From: Flaviflexus ciconiae
Lineage (GTDB): Bacteria > Actinomycetota > Actinomycetes > Actinomycetales > Actinomycetaceae
DNA: 64,000 nucleotides
Direction of reading: 5' to 3'
NCBI RefSeq assembly: GCF_003971195.1
Contig: NZ_CP034593.1
Span: forward strand, 186,001-250,000
Shown here: positions 28,306 to 38,138 of the stretch, piece by piece
Layout of the letters: every line of letters begins with the position of its first letter
How positions within the stretch are numbered: the first letter of the stretch is position 1
Notes under the pieces: model-generated
The model's input: the letters and a program-made list of their open reading frames with translations, nothing else
Database searches by the model: none
What the model was told of the DNA's origin: nothing
Translations under genes and position numbers: made by a program

Positions 28306-28525
28306 GAAGTTCTGTCCAGTTCGCATAGCTTTGTCGGCCTCGTAAAACTATGTGGGGAGCACAATGCACTGTCCTAACTGTGCGCTCCCATGTGCCTTCG
28401 GTACTCCTCGGATGCTTGGGCGATGCTCGTTTGAATCAACGACCTTTCAAACCGTTGCCCCTCACCCTCGACGCATCTGCCTCGTTCTTCGGCTGCGACA
28501 GGTAAGGAATTAGGGCATAGCCAGG
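28306..28525. other. Intergenic region with an imperfect inverted repeat
   Basis: No gene is supported here. GGGAGCACA near 28355 and TGTGCGCTCCC near 28379-28389 form an imperfect hairpin of unknown role. Confidence 0.35.
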
Positions 28526-29311
28526 GTGTCATGGAAGTACCCTGGGCCCATGAAAGATTACCTGGAGCACCCAAGTGTTGCCGCGATCTATCTCGGTGGC
28601 TCGGCTGCCGAGGGACGAAGCGATAAGAATTCCGACACCGACATCTATGTCCTCACCACCGGGCCGGTTGAACTCGAGTGGCGTAAGGACTTTGTTGCGC
28701 GTCGGAACCCCTTCAGGGCCAGCATTGCTCCCGGGCATTTTGGTGATGGCGATGCTTGGGCGGACTCGACCGGAACCTATGACGTCATGTTCTGGAACCT
28801 GAACGATACGCTCAACAACTTGCGCCGTGTTGTTGTCGATCATCAAGCCGCGAACGGTTACACGACGGCTTTTTGGCACACGATAAGAACATGGCACGAA
28901 GTGGGGCGGAAGGACGATCATTCGGGGCTGGTTGATGAGCTGGCGCGCCTCGCTGCCATGCCCTATCCCGGTGAGCTTGCCGACGCGATCGTCAATCGCA
29001 ACAGGGTGCTCCTGCGTGGCACCATGTTTAGCCTCGAAGAACAGCTGGTCCTCGCAAGCAATCGGAACGATACCGTTTCGATCAATCATCGAACAGCTGC
29101 GATCGTTGCCTCGTGGTTCGACATTGTGTTTGCCGTCAACCGGCAAACACACCCGGGGGAGAAGCGCTTACTTGACCGCATGACCGATCTTGAAAGCCTG
29201 CCAGATCATGCTCGCACTGAGCTCGAGTCCTTTCTAGAAGCAGGCCCCAATGAGGCTCCTGCTACCTGCCACACCCTGATGGACAGCCTCGAGAATTGGC
29301 TGGATGCCTGA
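28526..29311 (+). CDS. Nucleotidyltransferase-domain protein (DUF4037-like)
   Basis: A 261-residue protein with a polymerase-beta type nucleotidyltransferase core at the N-terminus: VAAIYLGGSAAEGRSDKNSD then TDIYV. The GGS helix-cap and the two aspartates of DxD (D38-T-D40) are the usual metal ligands. The rest is helical. Similar domains occur in aminoglycoside adenylyltransferases and in proteins of unknown substrate, so the exact reaction is not known. The GTG start at 28526 is weakly supported; ATG 28550 (MKDYLEHPS) is an alternative that keeps all of the domain. Monocistronic. Confidence 0.6.
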   Translation: MSWKYPGPMKDYLEHPSVAAIYLGGSAAEGRSDKNSDTDIYVLTTGPVELEWRKDFVARRNPFRASIAPGHFGDGDAWADSTGTYDVMFWNLNDTLNNLRRVVVDHQAANGYTTAFWHTIRTWHEVGRKDDHSGLVDELARLAAMPYPGELADAIVNRNRVLLRGTMFSLEEQLVLASNRNDTVSINHRTAAIVASWFDIVFAVNRQTHPGEKRLLDRMTDLESLPDHARTELESFLEAGPNEAPATCHTLMDSLENWLDA

Positions 29312-29402
29312 TCGGAGGGGACGGGCCCGGTACTGGGCAGGCCGGGCCGGTAATGGGGCAGGACCTGTCAACAGGGTAACGGGCAGTGCTGGAGCTTGAG
29401 CT

Positions 29403-30431
29403 TCAGAGCGACTGAATGAACCGGACCTGCTCGACGATTGCCGCTTCCATGATGTTCTCTTTGCCGTGGACGGTGAAGACATGCCCGGCAGGATACTCGG
29501 TGAGAGTGTGGGGTTTGCGGGCCTTGGCGAGGCGGCTGGCAAGGGCCCTCCCCTGGTCGGCAATGGGATCCTCCGCGCCAACTTGAATAAGAGTGCGGGG
29601 AAGCTTCGTGACGAGAGACAGGTCGAAGGCGGGGCTGGCTAGCGGATCCATCCGATCTTCGTCGGGGACGTAGCTTTCCGCGGCGAAGTCGAACAGCCTC
29701 TCGAAGAGGTCGTCTTTCTTTTCCCGCCATTCCAGCATTTTCCCCTTGACTCCGTCTTCGGCCGCTGGCTCAAAGCCGGACATTTGAGCGGATGGTGAGC
29801 TCCCGGTGGATGAGTCTGGCTGTTCAGCGTTCTTGCCGCGGGACATCGGTGGAACCGAGCCAGCGCCCGCGCCGGGGGTGGGTAGTGAAACGTCGGTGAC
29901 AGGTGTGGTGGCGATCAGCCCGGACAGGCGAATTCGCCCTTCGGAAGCCAGCTGAGCGGTGTTGATAGCAAGTTTTGCTCCGGTGCCACCACCGCCGACG
30001 GTTATGCGGTCCGGGTTCCGCCCCATGCTGCCTGCCGAAAGCGCCCACTTCAGGGCATCGAAACACTGGTGCTCGGCCACTGGGAAGGAAACTTGAGGGG
30101 CCGCATGAAAGTGCGGGGCGAGGATAATGGCTCCGGTTTCTGAGGCCAGGAAGCGGCTGACGTGTTCGTCTTCCCGGATGGCTCTGCCAATGAGGCCGCC
30201 GCCGTGTAGCTGAATATGAAGGGGCGGGGTCGAGCGGGAGTGGAGTGCCGCGATCGCGTCGGGCGAACGATAGATGAGGCCGCTCATCTCGCCGTAGCGG
30301 GTGGGGATCGTTACCTGGCGTTCCTCGACGGGACGCGAGGGTAACGGAAATGATGAAGCACCTGTCATCCTGCTTCTTGTTTGAAGGACCCATGCGAGGA
30401 TCCACCGGTCGGGCCGAAACGAACTACTCAC
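29403..30431 (-). CDS. Alpha/beta-hydrolase of the HSL (lipase/esterase) type lacking the catalytic serine
   Basis: A 342-residue protein with the oxyanion motif HGGG at residues 76-79 of the hormone-sensitive-lipase family. The nucleophile elbow, which should read GDSAG, reads GGGTG (residues 147-151) within VGGGGTGAKLA, so both the aspartate and the catalytic serine are replaced by glycine. The other triad members seem present: Asp near 288 (VGAEDPIAD) and His near 317 (PAGHVF). A 40-residue Pro/Gly/Ser-rich insertion lies in the middle. GTG start with AAGGAG. The reading frame is intact, so the protein is probably made but not a normal esterase; a binding or regulatory role is inferred. 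Confidence 0.75.
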   Translation of the reverse strand: MSSSFRPDRWILAWVLQTRSRMTGASSFPLPSRPVEERQVTIPTRYGEMSGLIYRSPDAIAALHSRSTPPLHIQLHGGGLIGRAIREDEHVSRFLASETGAIILAPHFHAAPQVSFPVAEHQCFDALKWALSAGSMGRNPDRITVGGGGTGAKLAINTAQLASEGRIRLSGLIATTPVTDVSLPTPGAGAGSVPPMSRGKNAEQPDSSTGSSPSAQMSGFEPAAEDGVKGKMLEWREKKDDLFERLFDFAAESYVPDEDRMDPLASPAFDLSLVTKLPRTLIQVGAEDPIADQGRALASRLAKARKPHTLTEYPAGHVFTVHGKENIMEAAIVEQVRFIQSL

Positions 30432-30702
30432 ACCTTCTCCTTCCTACCTAGATCGTAAACCCTGTGCCTGTAACGATCCTGGGCAACGCCGTCGGGCGTG
30501 TACAAGTCCAGAGTCTATTTCCGGGTACCCAAGGTCAGGTTGGGTTGGCGAACGCTAGACCGTGGCGGTGGGCAATGCGATGCTGTGGGATACACATGGG
30601 CGTGAAGAGCCTGGGCGGTGTGAAGATGTCCGGTAAGAAAGATCCCGGCCGGTATGAAGATGTCGTGTGGGTTGGCCTGGCTGAGGCTTGGGGCCGGCCC
30701 CG
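30432..30702. other. Intergenic region between the hydrolase and coaA genes
   Basis: A 271-bp gap. A plus-strand open frame of 80 codons exists, but its composition and lack of a ribosome binding site do not support a gene. It holds the hydrolase promoter (reading leftward) and the 3' end of coaA; no clear terminator or named site was found. Confidence 0.4.
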
Positions 30703-31656
30703 CTAGCTCTTACGGAGGTAGACGGATTCCATCCGGTGGTCGGCGCCCTTGCGGAGGATCACGGTGGCGCGTGACTTTGTGGGCTCGATGTTGTCGATGA
30801 GGTTCGGCGCGTTCACGCTTCTCCAAATGCCGCCCGCGATCCCGCGTGCCTGATCTTCCGACAGGTCTGCGTAGCGCGTGAAGTATGACTTCGGGTTCGC
30901 GAAGGCGGTCTGCTGGAGCTTGATGAACCGCTTGATATACCAGTCTTCGATAGCTTTCACGTCCGCATCGACGTAGATCGACAGATCGAAATAGTCCGAT
31001 ACTGCTGTGAGCTGGCCGGAGGAGCCAAGCTTCGGTGGCTGGAGCACGTTGAGGCCCTCGACGATAAGGATGTCGCAGTCTTCGACGCGTTGCGTGTGGC
31101 CAGGCACGATGTCGTAGGTGACGTGATCATAGTTCGGGACGTCAATCGGTAGGTGACCGGCCTTAACGGCTCTCATAAAGCCCATGAAGGAACGGCGGTC
31201 GTACGACTCTGGGAAGCCCTTTCGGTGCATGATGCCTTCCTTTTCCAAAACCTCGTTTGGGAAAAGGAAACCGTCAGTTGTGACAAGTTCGACCCGGGGT
31301 GTCGATGACCAGCGTTGCAGGAGCCGCTGGAGGAGCCTGGCAACGGAAGACTTACCGACCGCCACGGAACCGGCTATTGCGATGACGAATGGCGTGTGGG
31401 CTTCGGAGGTTTTGAGGAACTCGGTGGTGCGAATGTGCCGGCGCAAGGCCGAGGCCACATGAAGCTGGATAAGGGCGGAAAGCGGCCGATAAACGGCATC
31501 CACTTCTGCAAGGTCGATCGGGTCACCGAGGGATGACAAACTTGTCACTTCCTCGGGAGATAGCGGAAGTGGTGTGCTTGTCGCCAAGGATTCCCAATGT
31601 TCACGAGTAAGATGAAGGAAAGGATCCAGCGAGTTGGCGGCCGTGGTTGAGGTCAT
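30703..31656 (-). CDS. coaA: Pantothenate kinase, type I
   Basis: CoaA catalyses the first, rate-limiting step of coenzyme A synthesis. The 317-residue protein has the P-loop GSVAVGKSSVARLLQ (residues 96-110), ELVTTDGFLFPN with the catalytic aspartate, GFPESYDRRSFMGF, and NVLQPPKLGS. Feedback-control residues of the E. coli type are in the right places as far as can be judged. It is divergent from glmS, 50 bp apart, so the two promoters share this short gap. Confidence 0.96.
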   Translation of the reverse strand: MTSTTAANSLDPFLHLTREHWESLATSTPLPLSPEEVTSLSSLGDPIDLAEVDAVYRPLSALIQLHVASALRRHIRTTEFLKTSEAHTPFVIAIAGSVAVGKSSVARLLQRLLQRWSSTPRVELVTTDGFLFPNEVLEKEGIMHRKGFPESYDRRSFMGFMRAVKAGHLPIDVPNYDHVTYDIVPGHTQRVEDCDILIVEGLNVLQPPKLGSSGQLTAVSDYFDLSIYVDADVKAIEDWYIKRFIKLQQTAFANPKSYFTRYADLSEDQARGIAGGIWRSVNAPNLIDNIEPTKSRATVILRKGADHRMESVYLRKS

Positions 31657-31706
31657 GACCTATAGTTTGTCATCCCGAACGATAATCATCAGCGAGGAGC
31701 TCGAAA

Positions 31707-33555
31707 ATGTGTGGAATTGTCGGATACGTAGGCGGTGAAACCTCTACCAGGGCCGTCGATGTTGTCCTTGAAGGACTGTCAAGGCTCGAATATCGCGGGT
31801 ACGACTCGGCCGGAGTCGCCGTGGGGCCCGGAATGATCACCCAAGCAAAGAAAGCTGGAAAGCTCCAGAACCTCCTGGATGACCTGGAGGCAAATCCCCT
31901 CCCAGCGTCCCGCAACTCAATCGGACACACCCGGTGGGCAACCCATGGTGGCCCAACCGACGAGAATGCCCACCCCCACCTGTCCTTCGACGGCGCTGTC
32001 ACCGTCGTCCACAACGGCATCATCGAGAACTTCTTTGACCTTGCTCGACAGCTCGAAGAACAAGGAATTACCCGGGTGACGCAGACCGATACCGAGGTTG
32101 TTGCCCACCACTTGGCGCTCCGCCTCAAAGAAACCGGGGACCTCACCGAAGCGCTCCGCGAAACCGTGGGCGAGCTGGAAGGCTCATTTACGATCGTTGC
32201 GCTCGCGGGAAGCGAACCGGACCGCGTTGTCGCGGCGCGCCGCAACTCCCCGCTTGTTGTCGGCCTCGGTGATGGGGAGAACTTCGTCGGCTCCGACGTG
32301 GCCGCGTTCGTTGGTCAAACGAAACGTGCGATTGAAATGGGCCAGGACGAGATCGTCACGATTACGGCCACTACCGTCGAGATCCAGACCTTCGAGGGTG
32401 AGACGGTTGAACGAGACGAGTTCACGGTTGACTGGAACGCCGACGCTGCGGTTAAGGGTGGCTTTGACACATTCATGGAGAAAGAAATCCATGATCAGCC
32501 CACCGCCGTTCGGGACACTTTGCTTGGCCGCATGAGCGAAACCGGTTCCCTCATGCTCGATGAGCTTCGTATCGAAGAATCGATCCTCAAGCGGATCGAC
32601 AAGATCATTGTCGTTGCCTGCGGCACGGCTGCCTATGCCGGGCACGTGGCCAAGTACGCGATCGAGCATTGGTGCCGGATTCCAGTCGAGGTCGAACTTG
32701 CCCACGAGTTCCGTTACCGCGACCCCGTTGTTTCTGAGAGGACCCTTGTCGTTGCCATCACCCAGTCGGGTGAAACGATGGATACGCTCATGGCGGTGCG
32801 ACACGCCCGCGACCAGGGTGCCAAGGTTCTTGCGATCGTCAACACGCACGGCTCGACCATTGCCCGTGAATCGGATGCTGTTCTCTACACGCATGCTGGT
32901 CCGGAAGTTGCCGTGGCTTCGACGAAGGCATTCGTCGCGCAGATCACCGCAACCTACCTGCTCGGCCTCTACCTCGCACAGCTACGCGGCAACAAGTACT
33001 CCGACGAGGTCCTCACCTACCTCGAGGAGCTCATGGCCATGCCCGACAAGATCGCCGATGTGATCGCGCGCGAGGACGAAGTGAAGGAACTGGCTCGCAG
33101 CATGAAGGACGTGACGTCCGTCCTGTTCCTTGGTAGGCACGTCGGATATCCCGTTGCACTGGAAGGCGCTCTCAAGCTTAAGGAGCTCGCCTACATTCAT
33201 GCCGAAGGCTTCGCGGCCGGCGAGCTGAAGCACGGCCCGATCGCCCTTGTCGAAGAAGGACAGCCGGTCTTCTTCATCGTCCCAACCCCGCGCAGGCCCC
33301 TCCTGCACGCCAAAGTCCTCTCGAATGTCCAGGAAGTGAAGGCACGCGGTGCCCGCGTCCTCTGCATCGCAGAACAGGGCGATGATGCCGTTGCGGAGTT
33401 CGCTGATCACGTCCTGCGCATCCCCGAGACCCCCACTCTTCTTCACCCCTTGTGTCCGTCGTTCCCCTTCAGATCTTCGCGTGTGCGCTCGCGGGGAGAA
33501 GGGACTGGACGTGGACAAGCCAAGGAACCTCGCCAAGTCAGTCACCGTGGAGTAA
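31707..33555 (+). CDS. glmS: Glutamine-fructose-6-phosphate aminotransferase, two frameshifts near the 3' end
   Basis: GlmS makes glucosamine-6-phosphate from fructose-6-phosphate and glutamine, the entry to amino-sugar synthesis. N-terminal glutaminase: MCGIVGYVGGETSTRA with catalytic Cys2, YRGYDSAG and HTRWATHG. Then two SIS domains with VACGTAAYAGHVAKY, ITQSGETMDTLMA and KELAYIHAEGFAAGELKHGP. After PETPTLLHP the frame is lost; adding one C at 33446-33449 and one G at 33493-33496 restores LVSVVPLQIFACALAGEKG and the universal end DKPRNLAKSVTVE, 616 residues in all. I judge both to be sequencing errors. nnr begins 4 nt later. Confidence 0.95.
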
Positions 33556-33559
33556 GTAA

Positions 33560-35053
33560 ATGCTGAGAGCCTATCGATCATCGGAAGTCCGCGAGGCGGA
33601 GAAGCCCCTCCTTGAACAGGGAGTGCCCCTCATGGAGCGGGCCTCGTTCGCCGTGGCAACGGCGGCCGTGCGGGAGCTCCGCTCCCGCGGCCATCTCGTC
33701 ACGGGATCCCAGGTCCTTGTCCTCGCCGGAGGAGGCAACAACGGCGCAGATGCGCTGTACGCCGGTGCGTACCTTGCGGCACGGGGTGCCTCCGTTGAGA
33801 TTGTCCGTGCCTCCGACTCCGTTCACGCCGAAGCCTTGGCAACCGCCAAGGAAAGCGGCTGCGCACTAGTGGACAGCGGCAAGGACGGAATCCTTAAGGC
33901 AGCCCGCCGTGCCGGCCTCTGGATCGATGGGCTCGCAGGCATCGGAGTACGCCCGCCGCTCACCGAACCCCTCTCATCGCTCGTCACACTGCTCGAAGAG
34001 GAACGCATCGCGGCACCCGATGAACCAATCGTGATTGCCGTCGACTGCCCCACCGGTATTGGTGTTGACGATGGTGCGCTTGTCGGCCCGGTGCTGACCG
34101 CAACCGTCACGGTCACCATGGGAGCCCCAAAGCCAGGGCTGATTGCACCCCCGGCCTCCCGGGTGTGCGGACGCGTTGAGGTTGCCGATATTGGGCTCTG
34201 GTTCACCGGGGAGCCCGCTGTCGCGACGCTCTCGGGATCCGATGTGGCAGATCTTCTTCGTGTGCCGGGACCAACCGACCACAAGTACACCCGCGGTGTC
34301 GTCCTGCTCGGAACCGGATCGGACTCCTTCCCGGGTGCCGCCGTGCTGACCGTTGGGGGAGCGCTCGGTGCCGGCCCCGGCATGGTCCGCCTCGACTCCC
34401 CGGAAGTGGCCGGGCTTGTGCTCCGCAGGTACCCGGAGGTCGTGACCGGCCTTGGTCGAGCCCAGGCCGTTGTCCTCGGCTCCGGGGTCCCCGCCACGGA
34501 AACGGAACGCCTCAAGGCACCGCTCGACCGGGCACTCGAAGAAAAATATCCCGTTGTTCTTGACGCTGGGGCACTCGAGCTCGTGAAGACGGAATACACG
34601 GACCTGCCCTCCACCGTTGTCCTCACCCCGCACGCCGGTGAGCTTGCCGAGCTACTCTCGGCCCGCGGTGAGGGCATCACCCGGCAGGATGTCGAAGCGG
34701 CACCCATCAGGGCGGTGCGCCTGGCTGCCACCATCACAGGCGCAACAATCGTTCTGAAGGGAGCTTCCGACGTCATTGCTGGCCCTGACGGCCCCGTCTA
34801 TAGCCAGCCGGCACGATCCCACTGGCGAGCAGTTGCCGGAGCAGGTGACGTGTACGCGGGTCTGCTGGGTGCCCTCCTCGCTTCCGCAGGCGAGGACCTT
34901 GCCCGGAGCGGGCGCGGCTACGGCAAGCCCGCACTGATTGCTGCGGCGGCCTCTTGGATCCACGCCGAAGCGGCTCATTCTGATGGACCGATCCGTGCCA
35001 TGGATATTGTCGACGGTATCCCCGCAGCTATTGCCTCCGCCCTCCATGACTGA
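33560..35053 (+). CDS. nnr: Bifunctional NAD(P)H-hydrate epimerase and ADP-dependent dehydratase
   Basis: The enzyme repairs hydrated NADH and NADPH. The 497-residue protein is a fusion: the N-terminal YjeF epimerase domain (about 1-215) has LAGGGNNGADALYAGAYLAA and an aspartate-containing VDCPTGIGVDDG, and the C-terminal ribokinase-like dehydratase (about 225-497) has VLTPHAGELAELL, TIVLKGASDVIAG and the catalytic loop AVAGAGDVYAGLL. The usual GNNGGD reads GNNGAD here. It follows glmS after 4 nt and overlaps alr by 8 nt. A separate acpS, often upstream in actinobacteria, is not present. Confidence 0.95.
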   Translation: MLRAYRSSEVREAEKPLLEQGVPLMERASFAVATAAVRELRSRGHLVTGSQVLVLAGGGNNGADALYAGAYLAARGASVEIVRASDSVHAEALATAKESGCALVDSGKDGILKAARRAGLWIDGLAGIGVRPPLTEPLSSLVTLLEEERIAAPDEPIVIAVDCPTGIGVDDGALVGPVLTATVTVTMGAPKPGLIAPPASRVCGRVEVADIGLWFTGEPAVATLSGSDVADLLRVPGPTDHKYTRGVVLLGTGSDSFPGAAVLTVGGALGAGPGMVRLDSPEVAGLVLRRYPEVVTGLGRAQAVVLGSGVPATETERLKAPLDRALEEKYPVVLDAGALELVKTEYTDLPSTVVLTPHAGELAELLSARGEGITRQDVEAAPIRAVRLAATITGATIVLKGASDVIAGPDGPVYSQPARSHWRAVAGAGDVYAGLLGALLASAGEDLARSGRGYGKPALIAAAASWIHAEAAHSDGPIRAMDIVDGIPAAIASALHD

Positions 35054-36170
35054 CTTCATTGGCAGGGCCGACGTTGACCTCGGTGCCCTGCGTGCCAACT
35101 ATCGGCTCCTGCGAAACAAAACAGACGCGAAGATCGCCGCGATCGTCAAAGCCAACGGCTACGGACACGGCCTCCACGAGGTCGGTGCTGCGCTCGCGGA
35201 TGAGGGGGCGGACTACCTGGGTGTGGCCCAATTATCCGAAGCCCTCGAGCTGAGAAGAACAGTTCCGGATACTCCGATCCTCACCTGGATCTACGGCACA
35301 GGTGCAAGCCTGGCGGCCGCGATTCTTTCGAACCTCGATATCTCCATCGGCGCCCGGTGGGCATTGGAGGAAGCAGTCGAGGCAGCAAAGGCCACCGGCG
35401 TTCCCGCACGCCTCCACATCGAAATAGATACCGGGATGTCCCGGGGTGGTTTCAGCAAGGCTGACCTCGAGCAAACGGCCGAGGACATTCTCCGTGCGGA
35501 GGCCGCGGGCCTAGTGGAGATCATCGGGCTCTGGTCGCACCTGGCGCGAGCCGATGAACCAGATTCCTCGGAGACCTCCCGTCAGCTCAACCGCTTCAAC
35601 GAGGCATCCAGTCTGCTTGAGAATGTCGGGGTGAAGCCTGTTCTTCGTCACCTTGCCAATACGGCGGGGACCCTCTGGCACCCGGATACTCACTTGGACA
35701 TGGTGCGCCCCGGTATTGGCCTGTACGGGCTGAGCCCCGATCCTGCCGTTGCCACGGCAGAGGAACTTGGCCTGCTTCCCGTCATGACACTCACCTCCAA
35801 GGTGATTGTCGTCCGTGAAGTTCCGGCGGGCACCGGGGTGTCCTACGGGCACACGGAAGTGACCGAGGAAGCTATGAGGCTCGGCACTGTTCCCCTCGGC
35901 TACGCCGATGGGATTCCCCGCTCCGCATCGGGCCGCGGTCCCGTGCGAGTCGGAGGCATACGCACTCGCGTTGTTGGCAGGGTTTGCATGGATCAGGTGG
36001 TCATCGCCCTGCCAGACGGTGTTGAGGCCGGGGCGGAGGTCGTGTTCTATGGTCATGGCGGTCCAACTGCCGACGAATGGGCTAGCGCGGCTGGCACGAT
36101 CGGATACGAGATTACGACAAGACTTGGCCGTCATGTTCCCCGCACATATCGGGGTAAAGTAGGGCACTGA
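35046..36170 (+). CDS. alr: Alanine racemase
   Basis: Alanine racemase supplies D-alanine for peptidoglycan. The 374-residue PLP enzyme begins [20 protein letters not shown], has the PLP lysine in [12 protein letters not shown] (about residue 36), [25 protein letters not shown], and the second catalytic region [12 protein letters not shown] with the tyrosine-bearing GVSYGHTEV. The ATG at 35046 overlaps the end of nnr. It starts the conserved actinobacterial series alr-tsaE-tsaB-rimI-tsaD. Confidence 0.96.
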   Translation: MTDFIGRADVDLGALRANYRLLRNKTDAKIAAIVKANGYGHGLHEVGAALADEGADYLGVAQLSEALELRRTVPDTPILTWIYGTGASLAAAILSNLDISIGARWALEEAVEAAKATGVPARLHIEIDTGMSRGGFSKADLEQTAEDILRAEAAGLVEIIGLWSHLARADEPDSSETSRQLNRFNEASSLLENVGVKPVLRHLANTAGTLWHPDTHLDMVRPGIGLYGLSPDPAVATAEELGLLPVMTLTSKVIVVREVPAGTGVSYGHTEVTEEAMRLGTVPLGYADGIPRSASGRGPVRVGGIRTRVVGRVCMDQVVIALPDGVEAGAEVVFYGHGGPTADEWASAAGTIGYEITTRLGRHVPRTYRGKVGH

Positions 36171-36195
36171 CACAGGACACCGGCAGGAGGGAACC

Positions 36196-36683
36196 ATGGA
36201 GCTGATCGCGCGTAGCGCAGATGACATGAGGGCCATTGGCGCAAAAATCGCCACCCATGTCGGGGCGGGGGACCTCATCATGCTGTCCGGCCCCCTCGGT
36301 GCAGGCAAAACCACCTTCGTGCAGGGACTCGCCGAGGGCCTCGGTGTCCGCGGCCGCGTCACCTCACCCACCTTTGTCATCTCCCACGTCCACCGCGGCG
36401 AACCAGACTTGGTTCACGTCGATGCCTACCGGCTCGAATCCCTTGACGACGTTGATGCCCTTGACCTCGACACGTCCTCGAAGAGTCCGTGACTGTTGTG
36501 GAATGGGGACGGGGCAAAACCGACGGCCTGTCCGAGGACCGGCTTGAGATTGAGATTCACCGGGAAACCGGCGCGGCAGCGGATGAAGACCCCGAGGATC
36601 TTCTCGTTGACTCTCCCCGTACCCTTGTTCTCTCGGCAACAGGAGAGCATTCGCAAGCGATTCTTGAGGCATTGGAGCAATAG
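36196..36683 (+). CDS. tsaE: tRNA t6A synthesis ATPase TsaE, split by a one-base frameshift
   Basis: TsaE is the ATPase that regenerates the TsaBD complex making threonylcarbamoyladenosine at tRNA A37. The Walker A motif is [20 protein letters not shown] (residues 32-51), then [15 protein letters not shown] with the switch threonine and [11 protein letters not shown]. In frame 1 the protein ends prematurely at 36492; the conserved [13 protein letters not shown] continues in the next frame. One extra C at 36476-36477 gives [15 protein letters not shown] and a 162-residue protein. Its stop shares a base with the next gene's GTG. Confidence 0.9.
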
Positions 36684-37383
36684 TGCGTTCCGTCCTCGCC
36701 CTGCTTGTTCTCCTGGGACTGGTGCTCCTACCGGGAGTGGCACGTGCCGCCACGGAAGAACGGTCTCCAGAGGAGTCCGCAGAGGAGTGGTTCGAGAACG
36801 AGGCGACCGAAACCCTCAGATCCTATGCCGGGACCGTATTCCCGGACCTTACACAGGAGGAACTGGAAGAACTCGTTATCGAAGAGCCCGTTCCCGCGGT
36901 AGAAATTTCAGAAGACTCGAGCGATCCTCGGGAAGTCAGGCCGAACCCACGCACTTTGCCGCACCGGTCACCTCGGAAGCCCTCCCGGTCGGCGTTGTCC
37001 TTTACGACATAACAGAGGATGGTGGAGAAGGAGCCGTCCACGCAGACGCCTACTTCGCCACCCGTCTACTTACTCGCGAACGCGCCGACCTCCTCATCTT
37101 CGAACCCCAGTTCAGTACATACTTCATGATCCGTGGCGACACGATCATTCCGGTCAGTGTCGAAGCCCTCGACCATCTCGCGGGTTCCACCAGCGTTGAA
37201 TCGTTCCTTGAGCTACGCAAGTCGCTCATGACGGACGATGCGAACGGTCGGGATGAAGCCGTCTCAACAAACAACCGCCCAGCAATTATTGCCGGGATCA
37301 TTCTTGCCGTGTTCCTCGCGAGCACACTTACCATCACCTGGCTCCGCAGGTCCCCGAACGCCCCGAGCCGCTCGAGAAGCTAG
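36683..37383 (+). CDS. Unrecognised membrane-anchored protein between tsaE and tsaB, split by a frameshift
   Basis: I do not recognise a family. The first frame gives a signal sequence (RSVLALLVLLGLVLLPGVAR), an acidic segment (EERSPEESAEEWFENEATET) and stops at 37012. The second frame supplies VTSEALPVGVVLYDITED, DAYFATRLLTRERADLLIFE, and near the C-terminus one membrane helix (IIAGIILAVFLASTLTITWL) with a basic end. One C added at 36926-36927 joins them into 233 residues. Topology: signal or N-terminal helix, extracytoplasmic domain, C-terminal anchor. The GTG overlaps the tsaE stop, and tsaB follows after 45 bp, so it is part of the operon. Confidence 0.65.
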
Positions 37384-37428
37384 CCAGCCACAAGCGACCC
37401 ATCCGCATCTACCGCCCAGGAGGTAACC

Positions 37429-38138
37429 GTGTCAACGCTGACGATTGATACGTCCACCGTGTCCGTCATTGCCCTCGTGGGCGAGAAAACAATCGTCAGG
37501 AGGAGCCCGGACAGCCGCCACCACGCCGAAACCCTCGCCCCGCTCGTCGATGAGATCGTCACCGAAGCAGGGGAAACTCCCGACCTTATCGTGGCCGGAA
37601 CCGGCCCCGCCGCCTTCACCGGCCTACGAGCAGGCCTGGTAACGGCCCGCGTTCTCGCGCGCTCCTGGAACATCCCGATCGTCGGCATTGGTTCCCTCGA
37701 GATCATTGGCCGCGCCGCCCTCGATCACGCCCCGGGCGTTGGCAGAGACGTGCACGGTGATGCTGATACGCCACAGACTGACAACGCAACCGGTGCTCTA
37801 CACGATCCTGCCCCGTGATTGCGGTGGGGGACGCGCGGCGCAAGGAAGTGTACGCGGCAGAGATCGCTCCGATGGGAAATGACGACGTGACTGTGACATG
37901 GGGGCCGGAGGTTCTCTCCCCGCAGGCGCTCGCGGACAAGTACCCCGGTGCCCGCTTCGTTGGACCGGGTGCCGAGCTGTACTCCGACATACTTCCCGGA
38001 GGTCTCGACCAGGTTATTGAACCCGTCGTCATGGAGAGGCTCGCGAAGGCCCGCCTAGCTCGAGTGGATGCTGGCGAGGAACTGGACCTCGGAACAGAAC
38101 CCAAGTACCTTCGCCGTCCCGACATTCACGGCGCATGA
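37429..38138 (+). CDS. tsaB: tRNA t6A synthesis protein TsaB, split by a one-base frameshift
   Basis: TsaB is the non-catalytic ASKHA-fold partner that dimerises with TsaD. The N-terminal half has LTIDTSTVSVIALVGEKTIV and the GPAAFTGLRAGLVTARVLA helix that forms the dimer interface. The frame stops at 37818; VIAVGDARRKEVYAAEI and the rest follow in the next frame to 38138. One C added to the CCCC run at 37811-37814 restores 236 residues. Between the halves is a hydrophilic segment of about 30 residues (from HAPGVG to ALHDPAP) that looks like an insertion. The stop overlaps the rimI ATG by 4 nt. Confidence 0.88.

Noticed and set aside
30464..30706. 80-codon plus-strand open frame between the hydrolase and coaA
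   Set aside because: No Shine-Dalgarno, no family features, composition like intergenic DNA, and it runs into the coaA 3' end.
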